64,000 nucleotides of DNA from Blattamonas nauphoetae (Eukaryota > Preaxostyla > Oxymonadida): NCBI GenBank assembly GCA_033064195.1, contig JARBJD010000097.1:124001-188000 (forward strand), read 5' to 3'. Positions 1 through 10,724 of this stretch are shown here, one piece after another; position 1 is the stretch's first letter; the number at the start of each line of letters is the position of its first letter. Under the pieces are notes generated by a model, which saw only the letters and a list, made by a program, of their open reading frames with translations, searched no databases and had not been told where the DNA came from. Position numbers and translations under genes: made by a program.

Positions 1-1
1 G

Positions 2-328
2 ACACTGTCCGACCTGGTCATCCATCCGACTGAACGATTCCTTGCCTGTTCCATCGGTGTCACCTCACTCTCATCAATCACCATCGCTGACAACGAGAGT
101 GCCTTCTCCGATGATTCCATCATCGCCATCCACCTCACCAAGCACCTAACTCTCTCCATGTGGACCATCTCACTCTCCTCCATCACTCTTACCCATTTTC
201 TCATCCACATCAATTCTGCCTCAACAGCCAGCTCGCTTGTGGAATGCCCTCCTTCTCAATCCACACATACCCACCATCAAAATTATCGTCCAATGAGAAG
301 GCACCGGCATGCAGATTGAATGAATTGA
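2..328 (+). CDS. Partial open frame, unrecognised
   Basis: The second forward frame is open from the window edge to a TGA and encodes a Ser/Thr/Leu/Ile-rich peptide that reads like coding sequence in its first two thirds (TLSDLVIHPTERFLACSIGV near the start). The start lies outside the window. I do not recognise a domain. It may be the end of a gene entering from the left, or a degraded fragment of one. Confidence 0.25.
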
Positions 329-737
329 TTGAAGGGCATGCAGCGCCGAGAGGAGGAAGCAGCTGAACCCAATTGGACGATACTCCTCTCTCCCTCCACA
401 TTCTGAATCTCCCTCGCTCATCAGCTGACCCTTCCGAATCCGATTCGGAAGGATCGGAAAATGTCGTCGCCCAATTCATGCCGTTCTCAATCCCTGTTCC
501 GTCGCCACCCACACCCTCCCACTCACATCACCTCACTCGGTCTGTCGCGTCCTGGAAACCGTTCCTTCGAAGCAAGCTTGCACACGCCCGCATACGCATT
601 TCTTCGTCTCGTCTGATTCTGTCCCCATTCCTGATTGATCCCCAAATTCTCACTTTCTCGAACTGTGTCTCCTCTCGTCACACTCACAGCCTTACCAGAC
701 TCTGGGACAGAAAGAGATAATTCTGAAAGTGACCGGA

Positions 738-1036
738 CAAGGCGCATCGCAGAAGCAGCACACTCACACACAGTTTGGGGGAAGTGATGTGTGTGGTGGT
801 TGCGACTGAGCAAGCCTCCTGCGACGAGAAGAAGAAGGAAAGCACAAGGTGAGCGGACGACATCACAGAAAGGCCAACCCGTCGAGATAAGGCGTCTCGC
901 AGAAGCAGCACACTCACATGCTGTTTGGGTGAAGTGTTGTTTGTGGTGCTGACACGTCGGACAGTGGCGTCTGTCTCGCAGAAGCAGCACACTCACATGC
1001 TTTTTGGGTGAAGGGACGTGTGTGGTCTTCAGACTC
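738..1036. repeat. Three-copy local repeat
   Basis: A segment of about 40-45 bp beginning CGCAGAAGCAGCACACTCAC and running into a TTTGGG(G/T)GAAG core occurs three times, near 740, 898 and 974, with diverged spacers. The rest of 329-1396 shows no gene I can support. A near-perfect palindrome with core TTCCGAATCCGATTCGGAA lies near 433-455. Confidence 0.6.
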
Positions 1037-1396
1037 AGCCGAGACACGAGCGAGTGTTGTTGGTGTGGTGGGATGGAGACAGTCAATTATCACCTCACCT
1101 CATGACCAGTCGCAATGGCTGAAGCCAGGAAGATGAACAGTCGGTTCATGTTCGTAATCCGAACAGAGAATGGAACACAGCTTCGTCTCCAACCAAATCA
1201 TTCAGCAGTTCTCTCCTCCTCTTCTGCATTCATCCTTTGCAGTTCGTCCACACAATTCCTCTCCATTTTTAAATCATCTGAATATTGGTTAGTTGCTGTT
1301 TTCTGTTCTTTTTGGGCAAAATCTTCATCTAAATTTCATTGTTTCGCAAAGTCTGTTCTGACCCATAACGAGATTTTAGATTCAGAACTTTCACAA

Positions 1397-2464
1397 ATGA
1401 CCGCGATCGACAAGGAAACAGACAGCTCCTCAAGTGCAACATGTTCTGACTTGTCTTCATCTCATTTGTCATTCTCAACGGATTGCTCACCGTTCCTAAA
1501 TTGGAGTGAAGAAGAACTTGGATCTGAACATGAAAAGGCCGATATATTTCGATCTCTTGTTGCAACGGTGAAGTTAAAGCCTGCTCTTGACGACTCACTT
1601 GAACGCAAAGCCGTGAAATTTCTGAAATCTGTGGATCCAGATGATGAAGAATCAGCCGATGCTTTTCTCCGCAGCCTTGCACGAAATCCTGATGAATCTT
1701 TTACACACTTCGTACAGTCCCTAATGATTCTCCTTTCTACACCCAGTCAGGTCGTTACTGCAGCAGCAATGAAGAGGCTGGATTCACTGATATTTAAGAT
1801 TTCTGCTGAAGTACTTCTTGCCCTCGTCAAAGCTGATCTGATCCCTCAACTCATCAATACTCTCAATCCACAATCTCTTTCATTCGATGAAGCAGTCGAT
1901 ATCCACACTGATCTCATGTCAAGCACCATGTCATCTCTCTGGCTCGCAACTCCGGATGGTCTCACAGAACTCGGAATCGAAGATGGTAATGAACAACAAG
2001 CTGTTCGCGAGACAGTTTTGAAGCAAGTTATCGTACCTTCGGAGAAGTATATTTGCCATTTATGCGTCATCCGCTATTCGATCGTCGATGGGGACCAATC
2101 TTATGAATTTATGCTTCTTCATTCAACCCTCCTCGAAATCTCTCCGTATTATCAACCGACGATGGATGTTGTTCTTCATATGCCTGTCGTTCTCACTATC
2201 CCAAGCAGTCTCACATTCTTCGAAGTGGATCGCTCAATCTTTTGGTTTCTGAGTAACATGATCGATACCCAGCGGGAATGGAACAATCAAGGCGGAAAAG
2301 AGCGACAATTGTGGAAGACAGTGCATCGAATGTTGAGAATGGAGGGCATCGAAGATGTGATCGAGGAAAAGCTTCGAAACGCCAAAGGAGGATATTTCGG
2401 AGATCGTATTGTTTCATCCTCAATCAAATGGAGCAACCTGCTTGGCTTGAATCTTTCAGAATAA
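1397..2464 (+). CDS. ARM/HEAT-like helical repeat protein
   Basis: About 355 aa of unknown function. The frame is open from 1115, but I choose the ATG at 1397 (MTAIDKETDSSSS) because upstream residues are hydrophobic and composition-biased, while everything after it reads as one acidic protein. After a Ser-rich start comes the motif CSPFLNWSEEELG, then predicted amphipathic helices throughout, a pattern like armadillo/HEAT solenoids. It is a clear paralog of the gene at 5452-6423: both have an FxNW motif, the core LLSTPSQ or LLSSSHP, a central LV.(A/S).L segment, and a C-terminus ending in a variant of NLLGLN. I know this as a large family in oxymonad genomes; that link is from memory. No catalytic motif is visible. 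A role as a scaffold would be inference only. Confidence 0.75.
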   Translation: MTAIDKETDSSSSATCSDLSSSHLSFSTDCSPFLNWSEEELGSEHEKADIFRSLVATVKLKPALDDSLERKAVKFLKSVDPDDEESADAFLRSLARNPDESFTHFVQSLMILLSTPSQVVTAAAMKRLDSLIFKISAEVLLALVKADLIPQLINTLNPQSLSFDEAVDIHTDLMSSTMSSLWLATPDGLTELGIEDGNEQQAVRETVLKQVIVPSEKYICHLCVIRYSIVDGDQSYEFMLLHSTLLEISPYYQPTMDVVLHMPVVLTIPSSLTFFEVDRSIFWFLSNMIDTQREWNNQGGKERQLWKTVHRMLRMEGIEDVIEEKLRNAKGGYFGDRIVSSSIKWSNLLGLNLSE

Positions 2465-5451
2465 GAATCGAGACAGACAAGAACCAGCGACTCTTTCGAA
2501 GTGTCTTTGACGTATTGTGGACAACAAACACTGTTTGTGTGTGATCTTTGTCGGCTCTGGCATCCCAGCATGGTTTACCGAAACGATTGGGATTCTCTCT
2601 CGCCAGTCTCGCTCGATGGTCGCCACACTCTCCTTCTCCTTCACTGCCACTCTCGCACTTCTCGTGTCGGTCACTCTTCTCGAACTCTGCCGACTCGAAC
2701 GAGGGAACCGCAAGGACTGTGCATATGATTACAAGAGCGAAATGAACTCGAATGGGGAGGAGAACAGACTGGACGACCTGTGGCTGTTCTGGATAGAAGA
2801 TGCCAATTTACTGTGAAGGGAGCCGCGATGATTCTTCTTCATCAGCAGCTGCATGTGCTCGGTGGATGGTTTTCGTTTGAAACAGTTTCGAACGAACTTT
2901 TGGTGTTCTGACTCGTTGAATCAAAACGGAATGATTTGCACGATTCCTTCGGACCGACCATTCTTGAATCCTCCTCATCCACCCTCTCCCCAGAACCGTC
3001 CCTGCCGCTCGAGACCACTCCCGATTTGGATGAAAACCATCGAAATTGAGCGCGAAGAGCGTGACCCCGTTCTCGTCTGCACTGACCTAAGCGAGACAAA
3101 CCAATCGATCCTGACCATCCACTGCGTCATCCTCGCTTCGGAATACTCGCCCGACCGGAACCTCGCCGTCCACACTCCATTCTCCTTCGCAGCTTCTGCC
3201 TTCCCCAAAACCCAGTTGGTGTCGCTGCTTGCAGGCTCGTCGTGGGGGATGGGATTGCCAGGATGGCCGCGTTGGATTGGGACGAGGTTCGGTCGTTGTG
3301 GACATCGGAAAGCGTCTGAACTCGACCGCAACTCGTCTGACGCCAAATACGAAGTGCAGCCCGCCAATGGACGGATTTGAAGAGGGAATGAAGCTCATGT
3401 CGGGAGGCAGGTGTTCATGTTTGGCGGAGAGGTATCGGAAGGGCTTCAAGCAGATCCCACTCGCAATAACAACGGCATATTCATCTCCACAATCACTGAC
3501 GCCTTCCACTACTCACGTGGCACTCTCGTCGAATCTTGCACATATTCTCCTTCTTCATTTTCACCCACTTCTCACAAATTCCACTCACTCCCATCGCTTC
3601 ATCAATCCGAGCAGAACCCTCAGTTTGATCATCACTCATTTCGCTGCACAGCGTTCTTCGACTCCTCCTTCTCTCGTCGCGTTCACCTGCTGTTGAGATT
3701 GTCACAATTCCACACTCGTTGTGTGTCTGCCCCCTTTCCCTCTTCCCTCAACCATGCTCTCGCACTGTCCTGGCTACCTGTCGATTGGGTCACTCCATGC
3801 TCTATCTGTATAATCGTCACTCGCTCACCAACGATACTGTTGAATGGTGTGGAGCAATGGAACTTCGCTCTCATCTGATGGATTGCCGACAGAGCGCAGT
3901 GAAAACCGCTTTTCGAGAAGCCTTTTCTCTTCCGAAGTGCGACGAGAAGGTGCACTTGGCCTTCACCTTCACTCGACCCGACATTGTTCCCATCCTCTTT
4001 CTTCGGTCTCTCCGCCGCGTCGTCCGTCGCTCTCGCTGTGCTCGTTTGTTCATGAAAGCAGCTTCTTGTTGAAGGAATGATGAGATCGCTCGAATCAGCG
4101 TGTCTTCGAGTGTTTTCACTCCGTCCTGCCCGACTCCTCCGAATCTCTCTTTCTTGTCCGAATCGTCGACTCCAACCCCATTTGCGTGAACTCTGATCGA
4201 ATCACTCGAACATTTATAGATTCTCTGCACGACATTCTCCTTCGACTCTGATGCTTCTGATTCAGTCTCTGCCACTGTGTGTCCATGGCAGGTTCTGTCC
4301 TCTTTCTGTAGCTGATCGTGGTTGTATTTCAACAACCCATTCCCCCTCTCCCTCAACATTCTGGATCTGCCTGGCCTGAGACAATTGACAGTTGTGATGG
4401 CCATTCTCGATGTCTGCTCCGTGCCAACACACACCCTCCCACTCCCCTCTGCCTCTCCCTCACCACCCACACCCTCCCTCTCCCCTCTGCCTCTCCCCTA
4501 CCCACACTCGGTGTGACACGTGTTCATGATTATTCGTTCGATGTGGAACCAATGCTCGCCTCGGTTGTTCTTCGTCCTTCAAAAGCGAATGTCTTAATCC
4601 ACTCTCGATCGTCCTGACCATCTTGCTTGGAATGAACCTTCCATCGATTGATTCATGGTCACTGTGGGAAGTCGTGTAAAACTGACACCAATGAGCGTCG
4701 GCTATCGACCCACACACCGACAAATTGAAACCAAGCCTTGAAGCTGGTTCTTCTCCAACATCGATCACCTTCTCTCGAATGTGGGCTTGCTGAACAGAGT
4801 CCAACTCTCGTCCTGACAATTCCGGCACCCATCACTCAGTGTCCTCTCTCCCATCTCATCACCAGCCGATGAATCCTGTACGAACCCTGTTTATGTTCCC
4901 TCCTTCGAGTTTCGGCCTCTCTGGGCGTGTGAGAAAGAATCTGGTTTCGCTCTCGATTTGTCAAACTGAAAGTCCGAAGACGCAACTCGTTCGACAGACT
5001 TTCTCCCTCCGCTTTTGACGACATATAAACCTCTCATTTCCAATCCCCAACATTCACTCCTTCAACACTTTTCACAACAGATTCATTCACAGCAAACCAG
5101 CCAGCTGTCGTCGCAAACAGACAGCGGAGTGGATGGATGAAAACACCACAGTTTGGCCTGGACAGCGAGATCGGCGTTGAAGACTTCTTTACCATCGATC
5201 AGGCTCATCTTTAATCCACTTTGTCACTTATTTTCACTAAGAAATGACAGTAAAACCCCGAAAAAAGAAATAGTGAGAATTGGAACATATTCTGTGAGAC
5301 ATGATTCTCGACTAGATCTACCCGTAATAGAGTTCTCCATCATGTTGTGTCGCCTTTGTAGGAACAATATGAATCTTCCGATGATCTCTACCGAAGGTTT
5401 ACTCATTTTTCTACATATTATCATCTGATTGGTTCAGAATACTCTCAATTC
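2465..5451. other. Long stretch without a supported gene
   Basis: Many short frames are open on both strands, but none has consistent coding character, a recognisable domain or a convincing splice pattern. The composition (TC-rich on the plus strand) resembles decayed coding DNA, so old gene remnants are possible. At about 4430-4500 there is an imperfect tandem pair of a roughly 36-bp C/T-rich unit built around ACACCCTCCC and CTGCCTCTCCC. I see nothing else. Confidence 0.5.
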
Positions 5452-6423
5452 ATGAACTGGAATCCGAATGATCGAATCACGGTTGATTCTGTGTCACCAA
5501 TCTTTATATCTCTTGTTTCGATGGTCAAAAATAACCACCAATTTGATGATGAGCTTCTTGGGAAGGCTTCAAAGTTGCTGTCATTCCTCCACAAGCATCT
5601 CTGTGAACCCAAAATGATTGATGATTTCTTGCAAACCATAGGACAAGATAACACAACATCCGCTGCAGTGTTCTTGGATTCGGTCATTGTACTCCTGTCT
5701 TCGTCGCATCCTTCGATATTCAGGGATACTCTCACAATCGTTCAGCATTGTCTCCACAAGTGTTCACCATCAACCCGCTTGACCCTTGTCTCCTCCGGAC
5801 TCTTTACCAGAATATTTTCATCACCTTACTTGCGAGATCTTTCAGTGATCGATGATAAAAACATCCTAAAGGACATTCTCTACCTTCTCACAAATTGTCT
5901 CACACTCTCCACACCTTCCGTCACAGACCCTCACTCTCACCAAGATGTGGTTTTACGCGAACTCTTGATTCCAATGGAACCCTCTCTCGTCCAGATCAGT
6001 CGCAACCCTCTTCTGATGACTTCGATCGATCAATATGAAGCATCATTACGTTTAATATCCTTGATCTTTGAAGAAAGTGTATTCCACCAACCCACCATGA
6101 CTTTTCTCTGTTCTTCTCGCATCCCAATGGTCTACCAATCACTTCTCACAGAAATAGAACACGAATTCAACCACAAAGGTATTGTCTGGTTTATGTCTCA
6201 CAATATCCGCAAATGGAAGACCAACGGAGCCGAAACTGAGCGCAAAGGGAATAACTTGCTGAAGATACTGGAGCAAGAAGGATTCAGAGCTGAAATCGAA
6301 CAAAATCTGTTTCACTTCAAACACTCAAAAGCAGGAAGGCTCGTTTGGAGATTCACTATCGAGATCGTGAACTTATTGGGACTCAACTGTGGGCGTCGAC
6401 CTCTTTTGATGACACAGGACTAG
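5452..6423 (+). CDS. ARM/HEAT-like helical repeat protein, paralog
   Basis: At least 323 aa, the second member of the family seen at 1397-2464. It shares the FMNW / FLNW motif at the beginning, alternating helix-like blocks (LLGKASKLLSFLHKHL, RLTLVSSGLFTRIFSSPYL, NILKDILYLLTNCL) and the ending NLLGLN. Homology to the paralog begins slightly upstream of the first ATG (EYSQF before MNW), and a possible splice acceptor (GGTTCAG) lies about 17 bp upstream of the ATG. The true start may therefore be in an upstream exon that I could not place. No enzymatic motif or membrane segment is seen. It converges with the kinase gene, leaving 246 bp between the two stops. Confidence 0.75.
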   Translation: MNWNPNDRITVDSVSPIFISLVSMVKNNHQFDDELLGKASKLLSFLHKHLCEPKMIDDFLQTIGQDNTTSAAVFLDSVIVLLSSSHPSIFRDTLTIVQHCLHKCSPSTRLTLVSSGLFTRIFSSPYLRDLSVIDDKNILKDILYLLTNCLTLSTPSVTDPHSHQDVVLRELLIPMEPSLVQISRNPLLMTSIDQYEASLRLISLIFEESVFHQPTMTFLCSSRIPMVYQSLLTEIEHEFNHKGIVWFMSHNIRKWKTNGAETERKGNNLLKILEQEGFRAEIEQNLFHFKHSKAGRLVWRFTIEIVNLLGLNCGRRPLLMTQD

Positions 6424-6669
6424 TTCAAAGTCATTTTCGCCAAATATTCACATCATTCGCAACTCTTCAGAAAAATCTCACCACAGAGTCGTAATTCATC
6501 ACTCCAACCAATCATGTGTAGTTTTTTCTCCATTATATTTGTTTCTTTCTTCACCAAAATTGGCAAGAATGAGTCCTTTAATCGTTTTTTCAATGGATTT
6601 CAAAATTGGACAAGAAAAAGTAGAGGATAGAAAGTGATGATAATGAAGAGGAGAGAATTGATGTCATCA

Positions 6670-8858
6670 TCAATCCATTTTGACTTCTCTTGTTCCTCCA
6701 GTCAGCGTTGGTTCTGTTAGTTCTTCAACAGATTCAATCGAAACAGAATCTTCGATTCGACTGAGACGAATTGCGAATCGGAAGGGAACAGGAATGTTGG
6801 AGAAGAAGACAGGCTGTGTCTCTCCATCTTGCGACAGCTTCAATGTTCGCTTTCCTTCTCGTCCATCTGCCTCCATCACCACTCGCTGTCCAACTGCCAC
6901 TGCCTTGCACGCTGATCTCTTGTGAGATTCCTTTCCACGCTGGCAAGCATCTCTGAAACGGTCGCACAGGTTCCATCCCGCTCCTCCCTCCTCCGACGTG
7001 AAAGCGAAGCCACTTTGCACAAACTCCGTTCGTGAAGAAGCAATTATGCCAATGCGATTCCAATCTGGATTTCGTCCAAATGTGAATGTGAACCGAGCAA
7101 TCACTTTCCCAAACGAGAACGAGAGAAGTGTTGGATGGTACCCACCTGTGAGAGTGAAGACAGAACCAGAAAGGGACCAATGATCGGATCGGTACCATTC
7201 GATCAGATGGGCTCTGATTCTGTTGCTCACAACTTGCTCGTCAACTCTCTCTCCTCGTTGTTCTTGGACCGGCTGTATTGTTTCTTCTTGTTGTTCATTC
7301 TGCTCTTTCTCAGATTCTTCCTTATCCTTCTGTCTTGTTGTTTGTTCCATCTTCTGTTCATTTCGCAGCTCAATAAGTTCGTTGACTTTCTTCAGATTGT
7401 TGGCCTTCTCTTCTTTCAGTTGATTTTCTAGCTGCACGGTTCGGTCCTTTTCTTTCGTGAGAGCTTCTTGTTCCATCCGTCTCGCTGCCTGCTCTTCTTT
7501 CAGTTGTGTTTGGAGTTCTGCCACCTTCGCTTTGAAGTCTCGGATGATGTCTTCCAGATCTCCAACCCTCTTTTCTGTCTCTCTTGACTTCATCTCACTC
7601 AACTTCCATCCTTCCTCTGTCGTGTTGATCAGGCATCGCAGAATTCTCGATTCCACAAGTTGTTTGCTCGTCAATCGTGACCCACAATCCTAAACACACA
7701 ACCACACAAACACACACAAAATGAGGGAGAGAGAAGCAACGAAAACATGGGAATGAAACAAGAAGAAAGAATTGGAGAGGAGAAGAGAAGAGAGGAGGAC
7801 AAACAGGATCCAACATTCGCATCAACAGTTCTCGCTCGTTCTTTCCACAACTCCTCCCAATCTGTGTTGCCTTGAATGACCCAATCTCGCGAATCAATCC
7901 TGGCGCATGCTCCGATCGGAACGGCGACTTCCCAAAAAGAAGAAAGTGAAGCACAATCCCCAACGCCCATACATCCGACGATGCACTCGCTCGACCTTGA
8001 GGATCATTGATTCGTTCAGACGACACGTATTGCATTGACATCACTCCACGTGTCGAGCTCACATCTTCCGATTCTGCGGCCCCAAGATCACCTGAAAAAG
8101 AGAAACACACAAACACAACATATCACAGAACATAAAGGGGAGGAGAAAGAAAATATGGAATGGTTGAAGAGAAGAGGGAAGGAAAAAGGAAGAAAAAGGA
8201 ATATGAAGAAAGAAACAAACAGAGTTTCGCATGGCCATCACCAAAAAGAAGAATGTTCTCCAATTTCACGTCCCCGTGTGCAGTTCGCTCTTTTGGATGG
8301 TTGTGCATGAAATAAAGTGCCGACGAAATATCGACCATTACTTGATAAACAATCTGAACAACAACATCCAAATCAAACAATCAGGAAAAAGATGAAATAA
8401 TACGATGTCACCGAGAAAGAAGCAATGAAGAAAGAATGGTGGACAATATAATCCAAATAGTGAAGAAATCGACAAACATGACGATCAATCAGAATTCCAC
8501 GTTCCGAGTGAGATTTCACCAGCTGAGCAAGAGATTGTTCTCCCAGTTCCATCGCAATCGCCTGCATGTTCTCCATCGCAATCACCTCCTTCAATTCCAC
8601 AATTCCAGGATGAACAAAAGTTCGGAGTCGCTTGACTTCACGCTCAATCTTCTTTCGATCTTTATCTGATGTGCATCGCATCAGTTTCATCGCAAAGTGT
8701 TCTCCTGTTGAGTTTTCTGAAACTTCCACAACACTTCCGAATCCTCCATCGTTGATGTTTCTTAAGAACCGATCTGCGAGATAAGGAGGACAATATCAGA
8801 TCATATGAATCAAAAAATGGATCATACATCCCGGCGGTACACTCACAGTTCCACTCAT
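6670..8858 (-). CDS. Protein kinase with coiled coil and SPRY-like tail
   Basis: Five exons give one continuous frame: 8858-8828, 8773-8445 (or to 8412), 8353-8221, 8091-7805, 7689-6670. The start ATG leads into MSGTVSVPPGYRFLRNINDG, and a glycine loop GGFGSVVEV follows. Kinase landmarks: ATP-site lysine in FAMKLM, alpha-C glutamate in EREVKRL, catalytic loop HGDVKLEN (HRD changed to HGD, catalytic Asp kept), magnesium loop DLG instead of DFG across a splice junction, SSERIND in place of APE, and SDVWALGIVLHFLLFG. An acidic/basic coiled coil of about 110 residues follows, then a C-terminal domain of about 190 residues whose pattern (CKAVAVGQRVVMEADG, FFSNIPVPFRF) suggests SPRY/B30.2. A cytosolic Ser/Thr kinase with a protein-binding tail is likely. 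The end of exon 2 is uncertain. Confidence 0.85.
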
Positions 8859-9176
8859 AAAGAAAGTTTGTTTAGATAGACAAAGGTCTTGAGTGGATCC
8901 AGCCCATAACCAAATCAATGGATCATTTGAGTACTCAGACACAATTAAACAAGATGGATTGTCTGGATTTCATCTTCACTCTCTTGTTTGAACAATATTA
9001 TCACTTCTCTTCCGTTCTGGTTGTTATCGTGTATGTTTGAAGGACACAAAGAAAAAAAGAAAGAATGAATGATGGTGAAGTGAAACAGAATGGGATGACA
9101 AGAGAGACCAATTTCATTCTTTCGTCAAACAGCGCAGAGGCAGTGGTCAGTTTGGATCTTGTGACAATCATTACGA
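8859..9176. other. Intergenic gap
   Basis: This 318-bp gap lies between the kinase start and the stop of the next minus-strand gene. It presumably carries the kinase promoter. I see no recognisable element. Confidence 0.4.
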
Positions 9177-10724
9177 CTAGAGTCGTTTCAGCCACAACAC
9201 TTGCAGTGAGAGATTCGCAACAGTGAATCCAGTTGTGATTCCGAGGCAGAGAGGAGAAGGGATATCGGTGAAGATCCCAGGCTGTTCCTCATCATCCAAA
9301 ACCAGTCGAGCTTCTCTCGTTTTCATGTTCACTCGAATCGCTGCTGTCTGTCCAATTCTTGAACACTTCGCGTTTGTTCTTGATGACCACATTTCTCCAT
9401 CTCGCCACATTTTTCCATTCCAAAGAGTGAAATGTCCACCAATCCCATTTCGATTGAATCCACAACTTTGTTCAGTGGCATTTTCAGGAAGTGGATGTTG
9501 GAGAAAGCCGAGCACTGAAAAAATGAGAAGAGAGAGGAACACACTCACACTAAAGAATGTGTTTTCACTTGCTCTGATTTTGAGTTCCCACTCTCCCTCG
9601 TCGATCGGAAGAGTGAATGCTGTTCTCCAACAATTTCTTTGAAGTGTGACAAATTGTGTGAGAGAGGTTGGAGTGAGTGTGTGGACAGATCTGTCGAAAG
9701 TTTGAAGTGATGTTGTTCCAGTCCAAATCGGAAGATCGGTCAGTCGCAGTCTCACTTCGTTTTTTGGCAATAGCAGCGGCTTCCTCTCCACTTGCACTGA
9801 TCTTTCGAGTTCCTCTTTTCCTCGGAGTCGGTTCAGCCACAGCACTTCAATTTGGTGATTCTGATTGTGTGTTGAGATTCCAAGGCAGAGAGGAGAAGGG
9901 ATGTCAGTGAAGATCCCAGGCTGTTCCTCATCGTCCAAAAACAGTCGAGCTTCTCTCGTCCTCATGTTCACTCGAATCGCTGCTGTCTGGCCAATTCGAT
10001 CACACGTCTTGTTTGTTCCTGCTGTCATGAGTTCCGTATTTGATTTCCGTAAGCTTCCCTTTCCAAGATTGAAATGTCCACCAATCCCATTCACCCAATT
10101 TTCACACGGCAGTTGTGTGGCATTTTCAGGAAGTGGATGTTGGAGAAAGCCAAGACCTGTAAAGATGAGAAGAGAGAAGAACAAACTCACATTCACAAAA
10201 ATGTTGTCACTAGCCCTGATTTTCAGTTCCCACTCTCCATCGTAGATCGGACGAGTGAATGCTGTTCTCCAACAACCCGGGTCGAGTTTGATGGATTGTG
10301 TGAGAGTGTTTGGAGCGAGTGAATAAGCAGTTCCGTCGAGTGTTTGGAGGGATTCTGTTCCAACCCACGTAGTTGGCACCGTCACTCTTGTTGATCCCGC
10401 CTTCACGAACGTGGTTCTCTTCTCCATCCTTCCTCTCGCTTCTCCATGTTGTTCTCGAATCCTGTCAACTTCATCCGCCATCTTCTCTCTGTCTCTTTCA
10501 GCTTGTTCTTTCAGTTCCTCTGCCTTCTTCTCCCTCGTTTCTGCCATCCACTTTTCTTGTTCCGCCGTTCTAGCCTTCGCCTCAGCCTTTCTCTTCTCCA
10601 CTGTCTTCTTCCCTGTTTCTTTTTCGGCAGAAATTCGCAAAGCCTGTTCCTCGTCTTTCAACTTCCACACTCCTTCGATTGTGTTGACGAGGCATACGGG
10701 CGTGAGCTGGTCGGCATATCTCAT
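9177..10724 (-). CDS. Coiled-coil protein with two SPRY-like domains
   Basis: The first 25 residues (LTPVCLVNTIEGVWKLKDEE) match the junction between kinase lobe and coiled coil in the neighbouring gene (LTSKQLVESRILRCLINTTE), so this looks like a sister gene that lacks a kinase domain. A Lys/Glu-rich coiled coil (about residues 25-105) is followed by two copies of a roughly 190-aa SPRY-like domain; both contain WELKIRAS, LGFLQHPLPENAT, NGIGGHF, IGQTAAIRVNM.TREAR and DDEEQPGIFTDIPSPLCLGI. Each copy has a probable 30-nt intron (10186-10157 and 9544-9515) that keeps the frame whether or not it is spliced. The first ATG and about 30 bp of coding sequence lie in the first unit of the satellite array, so the 5' end has probably been truncated or captured by the array. 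Confidence 0.7.
   Translation of the reverse strand: MRYADQLTPVCLVNTIEGVWKLKDEEQALRISAEKETGKKTVEKRKAEAKARTAEQEKWMAETREKKAEELKEQAERDREKMADEVDRIREQHGEARGRMEKRTTFVKAGSTRVTVPTTWVGTESLQTLDGTAYSLAPNTLTQSIKLDPGCWRTAFTRPIYDGEWELKIRASDNIFVNVSLFFSLLIFTGLGFLQHPLPENATQLPCENWVNGIGGHFNLGKGSLRKSNTELMTAGTNKTCDRIGQTAAIRVNMRTREARLFLDDEEQPGIFTDIPSPLCLGISTHNQNHQIEVLWLNRLRGKEELERSVQVERKPLLLPKNEVRLRLTDLPIWTGTTSLQTFDRSVHTLTPTSLTQFVTLQRNCWRTAFTLPIDEGEWELKIRASENTFFSVSVFLSLLIFSVLGFLQHPLPENATEQSCGFNRNGIGGHFTLWNGKMWRDGEMWSSRTNAKCSRIGQTAAIRVNMKTREARLVLDDEEQPGIFTDIPSPLCLGITTGFTVANLSLQVLWLKRL

Noticed and set aside
2853-3700. Overlapping forward and reverse frames of 130-175 codons
   Set aside because: They lie on all frames with no domain, paralog or splice support; composition alone explains them.
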